From positions 1 to 64,000 of the forward strand of contig CAYNFP010000005.1 in NCBI GenBank assembly GCA_964396655.1: a stretch of DNA of 64,000 nucleotides, written 5' to 3'. Numbering within the stretch: the first letter of the stretch is position 1; each line of letters opens with the position of its first letter. The notes beneath the pieces are model-generated. The model was given only the letters and a program-made list of their open reading frames with translations. It did no database searches and had not been told where the DNA came from. The position numbers and the translations under genes were made by a program. This DNA comes from CAYNFP01 sp964396655. GTDB taxonomy: Bacteria > Bacillota_I > Bacilli_A > RF39 > UBA660. Shown here in pieces: positions 35,987 through 45,499 of this stretch.

Positions 35987-36015
35987 ATTATATGTTTTAT
36001 TTTTATGTGTGTCAA
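35987..36015 (-). promoter_or_regulatory. promoter of the arsR-permease-thioredoxin operon
   Basis: On the minus strand a perfect -35 TTGACA (36010-36015) and -10 TATAAT (35987-35992) are 17 bp apart. From here to about 36340 (roughly 320 bases) I see no convincing gene. Confidence 0.85.
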
Positions 36016-36343
36016 CAATTATAAAACACTTATCTTTAAATAAATCTAACATTATATTTCATTCTCAACTAATATATTATCGCTCAATTTTATATTTTAT
36101 AATTGTACAAAAATCTAGCAAATTCCTATACAAAAATAGTGAGTCTAATCCTAAAGATGTATTGATTAATATACAAACAGATAAATATGATTTGACTCCA
36201 ATCTTTAATGCTCTTTTTATTCTAAGTAAAAGTTTAAAATAAAATGCTTTTGGATTATCACGTTAATTCAAATAATAAGCAAACTTCAAATTTATCTCTA
36301 TCTATTTTTTTTCATACTACAGCCTCCATCGAATACAAAAAAA

Positions 36344-39229
36344 TTATTGATTATGAATTTTAAATTCTTCCTCTTCTTCTCTATTTCTAAGTATTACTTC
36401 TTCTATTTCTTTTTTACTATATGATTCAAACATCTTATTATTTTCCCTTGCAAATTCCTTCACTTTTTTATTTTTATCTTTTTCCCATTCTTTCATCAAA
36501 TTAGCTTTTTCTTTAAATGAATCTGCTAAACCATACTCACCAGAAACCACTCCAGTATTAAATAATAAACATTCAATCTCGTTTTTTACTTCTTCATTAT
36601 CTCCATATTTTCTTATTATCTCTTTTGCAACAATAGATACATTAAACCAATCATCAAACATTTTTAAAAGCCAGATTATCGTTATGCATTGATTTATAGA
36701 AATTTTCTTTTTATTTATTTTTTTTAGTAACAACTGTTCGATTTTTTTATTATATTTGCCTAACAATAGTTTTGATACTTCAGATATAGGATATATATTA
36801 AATTTGTTTTTATTTATAAGTTTAATTATCCAATTTAAATTATTATTAAATTCGTCATTTAAATTTTTTGCTCTTTTTATGTAATAATAATCGTCTCGAT
36901 GCTTTAAATTATTATTTGATAACAATCTTATTTCAAAAAATTTTCTAATAATATCAGGCTCTTTTTCAAAAACAATTTTCAAAATATAAGAATTCATAGA
37001 ATTTATATAGTCAGATAAATTTAAGTTATATAATAGTTCGGCTATTATATTTTCATTTAAAATATCTTTTATTGGCTCTTCCATTTTTGGTATTATAGAA
37101 AAATTAATATAATGATTGATTTCGTTAGCTTCTTTTATAATATTAAATAATATATTAATATAAATTTTATCTTGCAATTTATCTTTTAATATTATTTTTG
37201 CAATTAAAGATTTAATTTCTATATCAATACTATCTAAATTAATAATATATTTAAATATATTATAGTTGTCATCATATTTATTAATATAAATACATTCTAA
37301 AATTGACTTTTGTATTTCTTTATTTTCTTTTGTTTTTAATTTTATTTTTTTTGAGTAAGATTTTTGATTTTCATTTGATAAAATGCCAAATGTTAAATAG
37401 GGACAAAAAACATTATACTTTTTGTATATTCTATAGTTAATTTTTTTACCCAAATCAAGATGATCCTTTCCTATTTGATACATTAAATCAATATAATAAG
37501 ATGATTCGACACTATTATATCTATAATTAATATAACCCTCATATAATATAACAATGAAATTTAAATCAATCTTATTAATTTTTTTGGCATAATTATTTAA
37601 TCTATAACGCCTTCTCTTCCTATCTACATCAAGATCTAAAGTTTCACGAGTGCACCAAGAAAATACGTCATTATATAAATTTAAATATATATCTTTTTTA
37701 GCTTTTTCTTTAAATTTTTTAACTTGATTATTTCTACTGTTTTTTAATAAAAAATACCATTCTGAAGTAATTTGAAATTTATAAAATAAGTTTATTTTTT
37801 CATAATTTTTTAAAATAAAATTAAAAATTTGTGTTGTCTCGTTATTTAAAATAGATTTTATACGAGTACTAGTATTATTATATGGATTATGCACAGAACT
37901 CAATATCACATTAATAATTTCTTTTTCGGGCTTTAATTTAACCATTAAACATAACAATAGTTCCAAAATTTTTTTTCTTTTTTTCAGAAATTCATCTGAT
38001 GGATTTAAAATAGAACGACGAAATGTAACTATTTTTGGAGACGACAACTCTGCACCGCTGATTTCCAGATTTAGTAACTCTTCACAAAAAACTAAAACTT
38101 CTTTTAAATATTGATTTATTTCATTATCATTTAAATTCCCAATCCATTCATAAACGGCATTGTGTATAGAAAAGATTTTGTTATATTTATCTTTTTCCAA
38201 TATGGTTTTTAAAAATGTTTTATATCTATCACTCAAAGCATTATCTAATGCAACAATTCCATTTAATTTTGATATTATTTCAGGAATTTTTTCAATATAT
38301 ACATACAAATATATTTTTAAAAATTCTAGTGTTTCAGAAAAAACATAATTGAAATTATCGAGTATATCATTCTCATTTGTTTTTGCACTACATAATGTTC
38401 TTAATTGATATAATTTTTCTAATAGTACCTCTAATAGTTTATTTTCTTTAATTATATAGATGCCGTTTTCATTAAGAAAAGGCGCCGCACTTTTTAAATC
38501 TTCAATTATAAAACCAAATTTTTGATATGTACATGCAGATTTGATGTCTTCTACATATTGCTTAGATATAATTTTATTAATGAGATTATTGCCAATCATC
38601 ATCTCTTTTACTTTTTTTCTTATTATATTAAATTTACTTTCTACACTTAATAAATCTTTCCAAGCAGAATGATATTCATATTGCATTTCATCATATATAA
38701 TAGGGTTTATTTTTTTTAATTTTTCTTCATTTTTATAAAAAAAACTATGTCCTAACTCATTCCCGGCATGAAATAATAACGTTACTAATTGAAGTTCAAA
38801 TTTAAATCCTTTAAATTTTATTAATCTTTCATCTTTAAGCTTTAGAATATAATGCTCTGCCAAATATTTTATATTTTTATTTTCGCTATCGTCTGTTTTA
38901 ATATTGTGTTTCCATTCAACTATTTCAAAACAACTATTGATTACTTGTTTTAATGCATCAATAGATTCTCTTTCATAAAAAATAATTCTAACCCCAGCTA
39001 TATCCCCAACATTTTTAACATCTTCTTTTATTGATTTGTATATACCTGAATTATTTAATTTTTCTTTAAGTGAATCAAAACTTTTTACCCTACATTGTAA
39101 TGCTTGAAAGTTTATATTATTTTCTTGAAGCAATAGCTTAATTTTATTTTCAATTAAATTTAAATATTGAAAATACAAATCTTGAAGCACAAAAAATTGT
39201 TCCAACATAAGTTTTATTTTTTCTTGCAT
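36344..39229 (-). CDS. large RelA/SpoT-domain protein of unknown function
   Basis: 961 residues. Residues 45-170 match a (p)ppGpp synthetase-type nucleotidyltransferase: R47-x-K49 with S53 and K55 (ATP site), D76 in DIAGVR (metal), Y122 and H126 in the G-loop position, and E145 in FELQLVT (catalytic Glu). The usual Arg after Gln in that motif is Val here. No HD hydrolase, TGS or ACT domain is seen. The remaining 790 residues are Lys/Asn/Ile-rich and predicted helical, with no recognised domain. Small toxic RelA/SpoT enzymes that modify nucleotides or tRNA are known in phage defence; this one is much larger. It has a ribosome binding site (GAAAGGAAGG) and lies in a defence-like island. Confidence 0.75.
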   Translation of the reverse strand: MQEKIKLMLEQFFVLQDLYFQYLNLIENKIKLLLQENNINFQALQCRVKSFDSLKEKLNNSGIYKSIKEDVKNVGDIAGVRIIFYERESIDALKQVINSCFEIVEWKHNIKTDDSENKNIKYLAEHYILKLKDERLIKFKGFKFELQLVTLLFHAGNELGHSFFYKNEEKLKKINPIIYDEMQYEYHSAWKDLLSVESKFNIIRKKVKEMMIGNNLINKIISKQYVEDIKSACTYQKFGFIIEDLKSAAPFLNENGIYIIKENKLLEVLLEKLYQLRTLCSAKTNENDILDNFNYVFSETLEFLKIYLYVYIEKIPEIISKLNGIVALDNALSDRYKTFLKTILEKDKYNKIFSIHNAVYEWIGNLNDNEINQYLKEVLVFCEELLNLEISGAELSSPKIVTFRRSILNPSDEFLKKRKKILELLLCLMVKLKPEKEIINVILSSVHNPYNNTSTRIKSILNNETTQIFNFILKNYEKINLFYKFQITSEWYFLLKNSRNNQVKKFKEKAKKDIYLNLYNDVFSWCTRETLDLDVDRKRRRYRLNNYAKKINKIDLNFIVILYEGYINYRYNSVESSYYIDLMYQIGKDHLDLGKKINYRIYKKYNVFCPYLTFGILSNENQKSYSKKIKLKTKENKEIQKSILECIYINKYDDNYNIFKYIINLDSIDIEIKSLIAKIILKDKLQDKIYINILFNIIKEANEINHYINFSIIPKMEEPIKDILNENIIAELLYNLNLSDYINSMNSYILKIVFEKEPDIIRKFFEIRLLSNNNLKHRDDYYYIKRAKNLNDEFNNNLNWIIKLINKNKFNIYPISEVSKLLLGKYNKKIEQLLLKKINKKKISINQCITIIWLLKMFDDWFNVSIVAKEIIRKYGDNEEVKNEIECLLFNTGVVSGEYGLADSFKEKANLMKEWEKDKNKKVKEFARENNKMFESYSKKEIEEVILRNREEEEEFKIHNQ

Positions 39230-39233
39230 GCAA

Positions 39234-39465
39234 TCAAACCTTCCTTTCTAAATCAACTTCAATTCCAGAAAATTCATATATATTCAATAAGCTATTTTTT
39301 AAATTAAATTCTGTTCTTTCAAATATATTGTGATTGGTAATTGTAATAGTATCAAGATTTTTTGTTTCTAATAAGCGTTGAGAACGTTAATTCAAAATCA
39401 AAATACGAATCACTAACACTTGCTTTTGGCTGTATATGAAAATCAATTACTTTGATTTTATCACT
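39234..39465 (-). pseudogene. remnant of a PHP-domain (TrlF-like) gene
   Basis: Two minus-strand reading frames joined by a frameshift near 39376-39384 encode pieces of a PHP domain: KVIDFHIQPKASVSDSYFDF, then LLETKNLDTITITNHNIF and FSGIEVDLE. Known PHP domains of TrlF-type proteins have DFHIHT, ITNHN and PGIE at these places. Here the second catalytic His is Gln, there is no start codon, and a TGA stops the frame seven bases before the RelA/SpoT start. The gene is therefore dead and lacks its large C-terminal part. Confidence 0.6.
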
Positions 39466-39474
39466 TCTTTATAA

Positions 39475-39506
39475 TAAAACAGTATTAAAATGCGATTTAA
39501 TACTGC
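39475..39506 (-). terminator. probable terminator
   Basis: A perfect ten-pair repeat (CAGTATTAAA/TTTAATACTG) with loop of six is followed on the minus strand by TTTTATT. It lies before the PHP remnant. Confidence 0.55.
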
Positions 39507-39621
39507 TCAATCTGTTTTCATTATATCACCAATTGACAAAATTTGCTATAATTAATAATCAAAAATAAATTTTATTCTTTTTAGAAAACCAATTACGTAT
39601 GTTTTAAGTATCTTAAATATG

Positions 39622-39647
39622 AAAAAAGATTGTGATTTTTCACAATT
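39622..39647 (-). terminator. terminator behind the tRNA-Lys fragment
   Basis: The stem ATTGTGA/TCACAAT is followed on the minus strand by C and six T. It lies about 15 bases beyond the CCA end of the tRNA fragment, where a tRNA gene's own terminator would be. Confidence 0.7.
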
Positions 39648-39661
39648 TCTTATATTCTATG

Positions 39662-39703
39662 TGGCCCCAAAGAATTTGAACCCGGACCACTGATTAAGAG
39701 TTC
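39662..39703 (-). repeat. 3' fragment of tRNA-Lys(CTT), candidate attachment site
   Basis: On the minus strand CTCTTAATCAGTGG continues through GGGTTCAAAT to GGGGCCA. This is the anticodon loop, 3' anticodon stem, T arm and acceptor end of a tRNA-Lys(CTT). The matching 5' half is absent, and the T stem has decayed pairs. Such 3' ends are left when an integrative element enters a tRNA gene. Just upstream are short direct repeats (AAAATAGC twice), like integrase arm sites. No integrase remains. Confidence 0.6.
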
Positions 39704-39846
39704 TATCAAGGGGTTATCTCGGTTTATCTAAAATTGTCTCAAACCGTTGTAATCATTGGTCTTGTTGCTATTTTGCTATTTTTGTTTATCTTCAATTATT
39801 TAATTTTATTTTAAATTATGCCGGTGAAATGCCAGTTTTAAATTTT

Positions 39847-40071
39847 TTATTTGTTTCTAAGAGTTTCATAATCAGATAACATCTTATCGATCTTTTTTTG
39901 CCTATCTTCTCTAAATCTAGGAGCAAAATCAGATTCTTTACATTCCTTACATATTAAATCACCAGTATCTGTAGTTAAAATCTCTTTTTCATAATATATA
40001 TGAGGACACTCATAATCAGGATACTCTTTTTTTAATTCAGCATATATTTTTTCTAAATCTTTGTAATTCAT
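39847..40071 (-). CDS. hypothetical small protein in the type I R-M operon
   Basis: 74 residues, charged. CPHIYY and CKEC give three to four possible metal ligands, so a small zinc ribbon is possible; there is no hydrophobic segment. AAGGAATAATT precedes the ATG. It follows hsdS by 18 bases on the same strand. Not recognised; it may be an accessory or anti-restriction-like protein. Confidence 0.65.
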   Translation of the reverse strand: MNYKDLEKIYAELKKEYPDYECPHIYYEKEILTTDTGDLICKECKESDFAPRFREDRQKKIDKMLSDYETLRNK

Positions 40072-40089
40072 AATTATTCCTTTCTTCTA

Positions 40090-41247
40090 TCAATCAAAAT
40101 ATTCATGCATCTTTGTTTCAAGTAAAAATTCTAAATCTGTTATATCTTGATGAATTAATTCTTTTTGTTTTTCTATTTCTTCAAAAAATAAAGCAAATTT
40201 TTTTTGAAGATTTATTGGGGGTAAATAAATAGGAATTTGTTTTACAGTGGTTTTTGTTATTGATTTTGTTACTGCTCCCATTATCCTAGATTGAATTTCT
40301 CTTTTTCCATAACAAGATTTGAGCAGATAATATATATAGACTGTGTCAGCCTCATCTGTTAATCTCATCAGGAACAAATTTAATCCCAAAGATATAGGCT
40401 TATTTAATTGTGGCATTATCCATAATTGACCGGGACTACCAATTTTATTCATTATTAATTCTCCACCAAAAATCTTTGATTTCTCAAAAAAATTGTATGT
40501 TTCTTCACCTATATACTTAATATTTTTTGAAAAATCATTTGCATTAAGATTAACAGTTCTAACCATAATAGCATAATCTGGTGTATCCTTCATTTCCAAA
40601 TGTGATGAAACTGTTGAATTTGCCCCATTCGAACCAATATCAGCAATATATTTTATAATAGCTCCAAAAGCTTTTGTTTCCCATTTTTTGTCATTAACCA
40701 GTAGGCTGCCAAACATTTCATAAAATTTACTACTAATTAAATTATTATAATCATCTAATGCTTTTTTCCTATTTTCAATTGAATTATCTATTTTATTCAG
40801 CTCACAAACTATTAATTCCTGTTCATCCAATGCTAGATCATTTATTTTTAAAGAATTAATATAGTTTACCGAAACGTTGTTTATAATACTTTGATTCCCT
40901 TTTTGAGCTATATAAGTAACCTTTGATTTCAAAAAATAATAAAGATATTTTTTATTAACTTTTTCATTTTTCGGAACAACTTTTACAATTCTTTGATTAA
41001 GCAAAGACTCTTCTTTGTTCCAAATAAAAACTTTAATTGTTCCGGACAAACTAAATAAGATATCACCTTTTGTAACTAAGGATTTAGAATCATATTTTCC
41101 TGAATAATAAATTTTATCAGTGAATCCTTCTGTCATATTTTGAATTCTAATTATTGGAATATAATCACTACTGGTCGAATATAAATCTTTTTTACATGGA
41201 AATCCATTTATAACATCAGCCACATCATTTAAAATAACTTTTTTCAT
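40090..41247 (-). CDS. hsdS: type I restriction enzyme specificity subunit
   Basis: 385 residues. Two target-recognition domains are visible: the first (DVADVINGFPCKKDL to about residue 150), then a conserved helical spacer (LNKIDNSIENRKKALDDYNNL), then the second ending in the same kind of helix (QKKFALFFEEIEKQKEL). It directs both methylation and cleavage to a bipartite site. Its ATG overlaps the hsdM stop by four bases (ATGA). Confidence 0.93.
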   Translation of the reverse strand: MKKVILNDVADVINGFPCKKDLYSTSSDYIPIIRIQNMTEGFTDKIYYSGKYDSKSLVTKGDILFSLSGTIKVFIWNKEESLLNQRIVKVVPKNEKVNKKYLYYFLKSKVTYIAQKGNQSIINNVSVNYINSLKINDLALDEQELIVCELNKIDNSIENRKKALDDYNNLISSKFYEMFGSLLVNDKKWETKAFGAIIKYIADIGSNGANSTVSSHLEMKDTPDYAIMVRTVNLNANDFSKNIKYIGEETYNFFEKSKIFGGELIMNKIGSPGQLWIMPQLNKPISLGLNLFLMRLTDEADTVYIYYLLKSCYGKREIQSRIMGAVTKSITKTTVKQIPIYLPPINLQKKFALFFEEIEKQKELIHQDITDLEFLLETKMHEYFD

Positions 41248-42680
41248 TTTTCTAATTCCTTTAGTTCATTTAGTAAAGTGTTATATTCCTTTTGTCTTGA
41301 CATTAATCTTTCGATTATTATACCTGAATCTTCATATTCCTTTTCTTCTGATTCTATTTTTTTATACTTGTTTAAAGATAAACTAAAATCATCATTTAGA
41401 ATATCATTCTTTAAAATAACAAAAGCATTACTAAAAACAACCTCTTTTTCTTCTTTATATTTTATAAATGTTTCTATTATTTTTAAGAGTTCAGATCCTT
41501 CTATCGGATTTCTTTGGGAACCCAAACTATAACCATCATTATTCATTTCTACGAACAATATATCTTTTTTTTCTTTTGCTAATCTTTTGTCTAAAAATAA
41601 AATGCTTGTCTTTACACCTGCATATGGTTGAAATACCCCACTTGGCATACTAACTACAGCGATTAATGAATTTTCAATTAAACTTTTTCTTAATTCTTTA
41701 TAAGCTGTGCCAGATTGAAACAAAATACCTTCCGGAACAATTATTCCCGCTCTACCTTCTGCACGAAGATGGCTAGCTATGTAATCCACAAATAGTACTT
41801 CTGCACGATTAGCCTGTATTCCAAATTTTTTATGTGGTTTAACTCCACCTTTTGGAGTCATAAATGGAGGATTTGCCAAAATAATATTGAACTTCTCTTC
41901 CCATCTATCTTCCATAGTTAAGGTGTCATATTCATGAATATCTGGGTCTGTTGCTCCATGTAAGAACATATTCATTTCAGCTATTCTAACCATGGATGGT
42001 TCTATATCATAACCAGTGATATGTTTCAAAACTTCAACTCTTTCATCAAAGTTCATTTTATCGCCCGGTTTGTCGTCCATATTATTTTTTAATATATGTT
42101 TGTATGCTGATATTAGAAATCCCGCTGTTCCACAAGCAGGGTCTAATATATAATCTCCCTTTTGTGGGTCAACAATCTCTACCATCATATCAATTATGTG
42201 TCTAGGGGTTCTAAATTGGCCCAAATCGCCTTGTGAACCCAGTATCATTAGTAAATACTCGTAAGCATCTCCAAGTTGCTCAGAATCTCCATAACTTAGC
42301 CCTTCATCGATTGTTCTTAAAAACATTGTTAATACATCTGCATCTCTATATGGAACAGTTGCATTTTTGAATATATCTTTAAATGTTTGAGGAAGTTTTG
42401 GCCTACTATAAAACTTTTCCAAAGCTTCAATATATCTATTAAATCTTTCTTGAGCTCCTAATGTTTTACTCATTATGGTTCTCCAACTATATTTTTCAAA
42501 ATTATCTGCAAAGAATGTAGCTTTACCCCCTAGTTGAATAGACTCTTGATCCATATCATCCATAAATTTATATAACATGGCAATTGTTATTTGTTCAACT
42601 TGAATATTAGGAGATGGTGTTTTGCCAACTAATATATTTCGTGCATCATCTATTGCTTTTTTTGTTTTTATGTCTAACAT
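41244..42680 (-). CDS. hsdM: type I restriction enzyme methyltransferase subunit
   Basis: About 478 residues. An N-terminal HsdM helical domain is followed by the N6-adenine methyltransferase domain with DPACGTAGFL (SAM binding, about residue 180) and catalytic NPPF (about residue 271). The ATG at 42680 lies nine bases after GGAG; an in-frame GTG is too close. It is 14 bases after hsdR and overlaps hsdS. Confidence 0.95.
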   Translation of the reverse strand: MLDIKTKKAIDDARNILVGKTPSPNIQVEQITIAMLYKFMDDMDQESIQLGGKATFFADNFEKYSWRTIMSKTLGAQERFNRYIEALEKFYSRPKLPQTFKDIFKNATVPYRDADVLTMFLRTIDEGLSYGDSEQLGDAYEYLLMILGSQGDLGQFRTPRHIIDMMVEIVDPQKGDYILDPACGTAGFLISAYKHILKNNMDDKPGDKMNFDERVEVLKHITGYDIEPSMVRIAEMNMFLHGATDPDIHEYDTLTMEDRWEEKFNIILANPPFMTPKGGVKPHKKFGIQANRAEVLFVDYIASHLRAEGRAGIIVPEGILFQSGTAYKELRKSLIENSLIAVVSMPSGVFQPYAGVKTSILFLDKRLAKEKKDILFVEMNNDGYSLGSQRNPIEGSELLKIIETFIKYKEEKEVVFSNAFVILKNDILNDDFSLSLNKYKKIESEEKEYEDSGIIIERLMSRQKEYNTLLNELKELEK

Positions 42681-42694
42681 TGTACTCACTCCTT

Positions 42695-45241
42695 CTATTT
42701 AAAATTGTCACAGTTTATATCATTCTCAGATATATAATCTTGAATGTATTGTAATACCGTTCTCTTTCTAATTGATACTCCTGCTAAAGTCCTTAAACTA
42801 TCTTTAATTGGCGTATTAAATAATATAGCTAGATTATTGTTCCTTACACAGTTTCTTACATTATCGTTTAAGATATAGGCCTGAAATACTGCTTCTATAT
42901 CTCTTATTTTATCTGCATTATTTTCTAACTCATCTTTATTTAATAACTTAAAGTTTTCAAACTCATCTTTTAATTTTTGCGTCTTATTTTTATAACCATG
43001 TTCTAATCCCAATAAGTTAAGAACTATTTCTCTTACTGTTAGTTTTCTATCTAATCCAAGAGATCTTTCAAGTTTCTTAACGTTAAAGTATTCTACAGGT
43101 TTATCAAAAACGCTTTCTTTCAAATACCATTCTAATGATTCTATATCTTGATTATCCAAATATTGTTTTACATTTGGATCTTCTTTTACTTTATCTTCAA
43201 AATTTTTATAAAGCATTCTATCTATTTTCATACCCATTTCCGGTACTTGTTCTTCTTCAAGTGTTATTAGTGTATCTGAGCCTTTATTAATAACTGTATC
43301 GATTACTGAAGGTTCTCCTGGACCCCCACCTAAGTTCTCACTTATTCTTGGTAGATCAATTTTTTCATCATATTTAAATTCATTTTCAAAGTATTCACAA
43401 ACTGCGAAGAAATCAAACAATTTAAATGTTGTTTTCTTCTCCTTGTTATCTTCATACTTAAATGTATTTAGTCTTGTTCCGCGACCTTTTATTTGAATAA
43501 ATTCAGATGGTGAGTATATTGGTCTAAATATTCCAAGATTTAATATATCAGGACAATCATAACCAGTAGTCATCATCCCTACTGTTACTGCTATTCTTGT
43601 TTTACTTGAATCATAATCTTCTAACCATTTTGTATGACCATTTAAATTGTTGTTTGAAAAATTAATAGTCATTTGTTGTGAATCAGGTATATTTGAAGTT
43701 ACTTGAACAGCAAAGTCGGAATTATATTTACCCGGAAATTTCATTTCAGCAAACTTATTCAATAATTCAGTAACTTTTCTTGCATGTTGAACATTAACAC
43801 AAAAGATGATAGATTTACCTATTTCATTTGTAATTGGATCTCTTAATGCATTATCAATAAATGTTTGGCATAGCACTTCATTTGTTGCATCAGAAAAGAA
43901 TTTCTTTTCAAAACCTTTTTCTGTAAATATTTTTGTTTTTCTTCCATCTTGATTTTTAACCGTTACTTCAACTTCATCTGATTCAATGTTGATAATTAAG
44001 CCCTTTTCAGATAATAATTCTGTTGTTATATCAGTTCTAGCATCTACTATTGTAGGGCTTATTAATATCTTATCTTTTACGCCATCATTTAAAGTGTAAC
44101 TATATGTTGGACTACCACTATCACATCCAAAAATATGATAAGTATCTAACATTAATCTTCTTTCTATCTCTCTTGGGTCTGTATCACCAAATTCTACGCC
44201 TTTTAGGTAGTTTTTAGGCGTTGCGGTTAATCCAAGCTTATATCCGATGAAATATTCAAATACAGCCCTATTAGAGGTTCCTAGACTTCTATGAGCTTCA
44301 TCAGAAATAATTAAATCAAAATCTGTTGGATCAAATATCTTTTTATATTTATCATCATGGGTAAATGATTGGATTGTACTGATAACTACATCAGCTGAAT
44401 TCCAATCTTGTTTATTCTCTTTATATATTTCTACACGAATACCATCTTTCGACAAATATCGACTTATATCTTTTTTAGCCTGATTTTCTAATTCTAATCT
44501 ATCAACTAAAAATAATACCCTATGAGCAATATCACTTCTAATAAACAATTTTATTATTCCAGAAGCGGTTAATGTTTTACCTGTTCCAGTTGCCATTTCT
44601 AATAAGAATCTTGTCTTGTTATCCCTAATAGCATTTTGAATTGCTTTGATAGCTGATAATTGATAAGGCCTTAAAACTCTTATTTCTTTTGCCATGCAAT
44701 AATCAAACAATATTTTTTTATCTTCTGATTTCCATGCACTGCTTTGTGTTAACGATGGATCTTGAGAAGTAGCCACAAAGTATTCGTCTATTTGCATATC
44801 AACTAAATTTTCAGAATTACCAGTTAATGCTTTACTATTTTTTAAAGATTCATAACTTGGAAATGATGTAATAAGTTCTGGATTCCCCTTTTCAAGATTC
44901 CAAAAATAATGCATTTCTCCATTAGTCAAAATGATATATTTAGCTCTTTCTTGTAAAGCATATTTTCTAGCTTGTTCTTTAGCTTCAAGTGGATGAGTTC
45001 CTTCCTTCTTAGCTTCAACAACTATAAAAGGATGATTATATTCGTCTAATAATAAATAATCCACATAACCATTATTAGTTTTTTCAAAGTTTTCACCAAG
45101 ATCATCTATCATCTGTTTCGTTAACTTAACGTTGGGTTCTAATTGTATATTAGCAGATCCTTGTTGGTTATCAAAAAATCTCCAACCGGCTTCTTCTAAT
45201 AATTTATTTATTTTAATTCTTGCCAAAGCTTCTTTATTCAT
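42695..45241 (-). CDS. hsdR: type I restriction enzyme motor/nuclease subunit
   Basis: 848 residues, EcoEI-like. The N-terminal nuclease has D61 and E76-x-K78 (VVEAKK). The helicase carries Walker A MATGTGKT (about 216-223), ISDEAHRS (about 305), SATPKN-like TATPKN and the second-domain GRGTRL motif. It translocates and cuts unmodified DNA. GGTGA precedes the ATG. The operon order is R, M, S, small gene. The 258 bases upstream of it, up to the divergent small gene, hold only AT-rich promoter-like sequence. Confidence 0.95.
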   Translation of the reverse strand: MNKEALARIKINKLLEEAGWRFFDNQQGSANIQLEPNVKLTKQMIDDLGENFEKTNNGYVDYLLLDEYNHPFIVVEAKKEGTHPLEAKEQARKYALQERAKYIILTNGEMHYFWNLEKGNPELITSFPSYESLKNSKALTGNSENLVDMQIDEYFVATSQDPSLTQSSAWKSEDKKILFDYCMAKEIRVLRPYQLSAIKAIQNAIRDNKTRFLLEMATGTGKTLTASGIIKLFIRSDIAHRVLFLVDRLELENQAKKDISRYLSKDGIRVEIYKENKQDWNSADVVISTIQSFTHDDKYKKIFDPTDFDLIISDEAHRSLGTSNRAVFEYFIGYKLGLTATPKNYLKGVEFGDTDPREIERRLMLDTYHIFGCDSGSPTYSYTLNDGVKDKILISPTIVDARTDITTELLSEKGLIINIESDEVEVTVKNQDGRKTKIFTEKGFEKKFFSDATNEVLCQTFIDNALRDPITNEIGKSIIFCVNVQHARKVTELLNKFAEMKFPGKYNSDFAVQVTSNIPDSQQMTINFSNNNLNGHTKWLEDYDSSKTRIAVTVGMMTTGYDCPDILNLGIFRPIYSPSEFIQIKGRGTRLNTFKYEDNKEKKTTFKLFDFFAVCEYFENEFKYDEKIDLPRISENLGGGPGEPSVIDTVINKGSDTLITLEEEQVPEMGMKIDRMLYKNFEDKVKEDPNVKQYLDNQDIESLEWYLKESVFDKPVEYFNVKKLERSLGLDRKLTVREIVLNLLGLEHGYKNKTQKLKDEFENFKLLNKDELENNADKIRDIEAVFQAYILNDNVRNCVRNNNLAILFNTPIKDSLRTLAGVSIRKRTVLQYIQDYISENDINCDNFK

Positions 45242-45499
45242 ACTTATTCACCACAATAAAATTATAACATATTAAAACTAGTTTTGGGTCCATAAAATTT
45301 TTAGATGTAAAATATGTTGATTTATAAATAAGTAAATTGTATAATCTAATTATATTAGACGTAACTTTTGAGAGACTATTTATAGTTTCATATTTATACT
45401 TAGATATTAAATAAATGAAAACTTAAATAGTCTTTTATAATTAATTATTAATAATAAATGTTCTGTTTAAGTTAACTTTTTATAACGAGGAGGATATTT

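Noticed and set aside
35970..36242. A 90-codon plus-strand frame downstream of the arsR promoter
   Set aside because: It starts inside the ArsR operator/promoter region, has no ribosome binding site and has an odd hydrophobic start. The last 40 residues look protein-like and could be a remnant, but I cannot identify a parent gene.
39600..39800. A complete tRNA-Lys at this place
   Set aside because: No acceptor 5' strand, D arm or 5' anticodon stem matches the 3' part, so only a fragment is supported.
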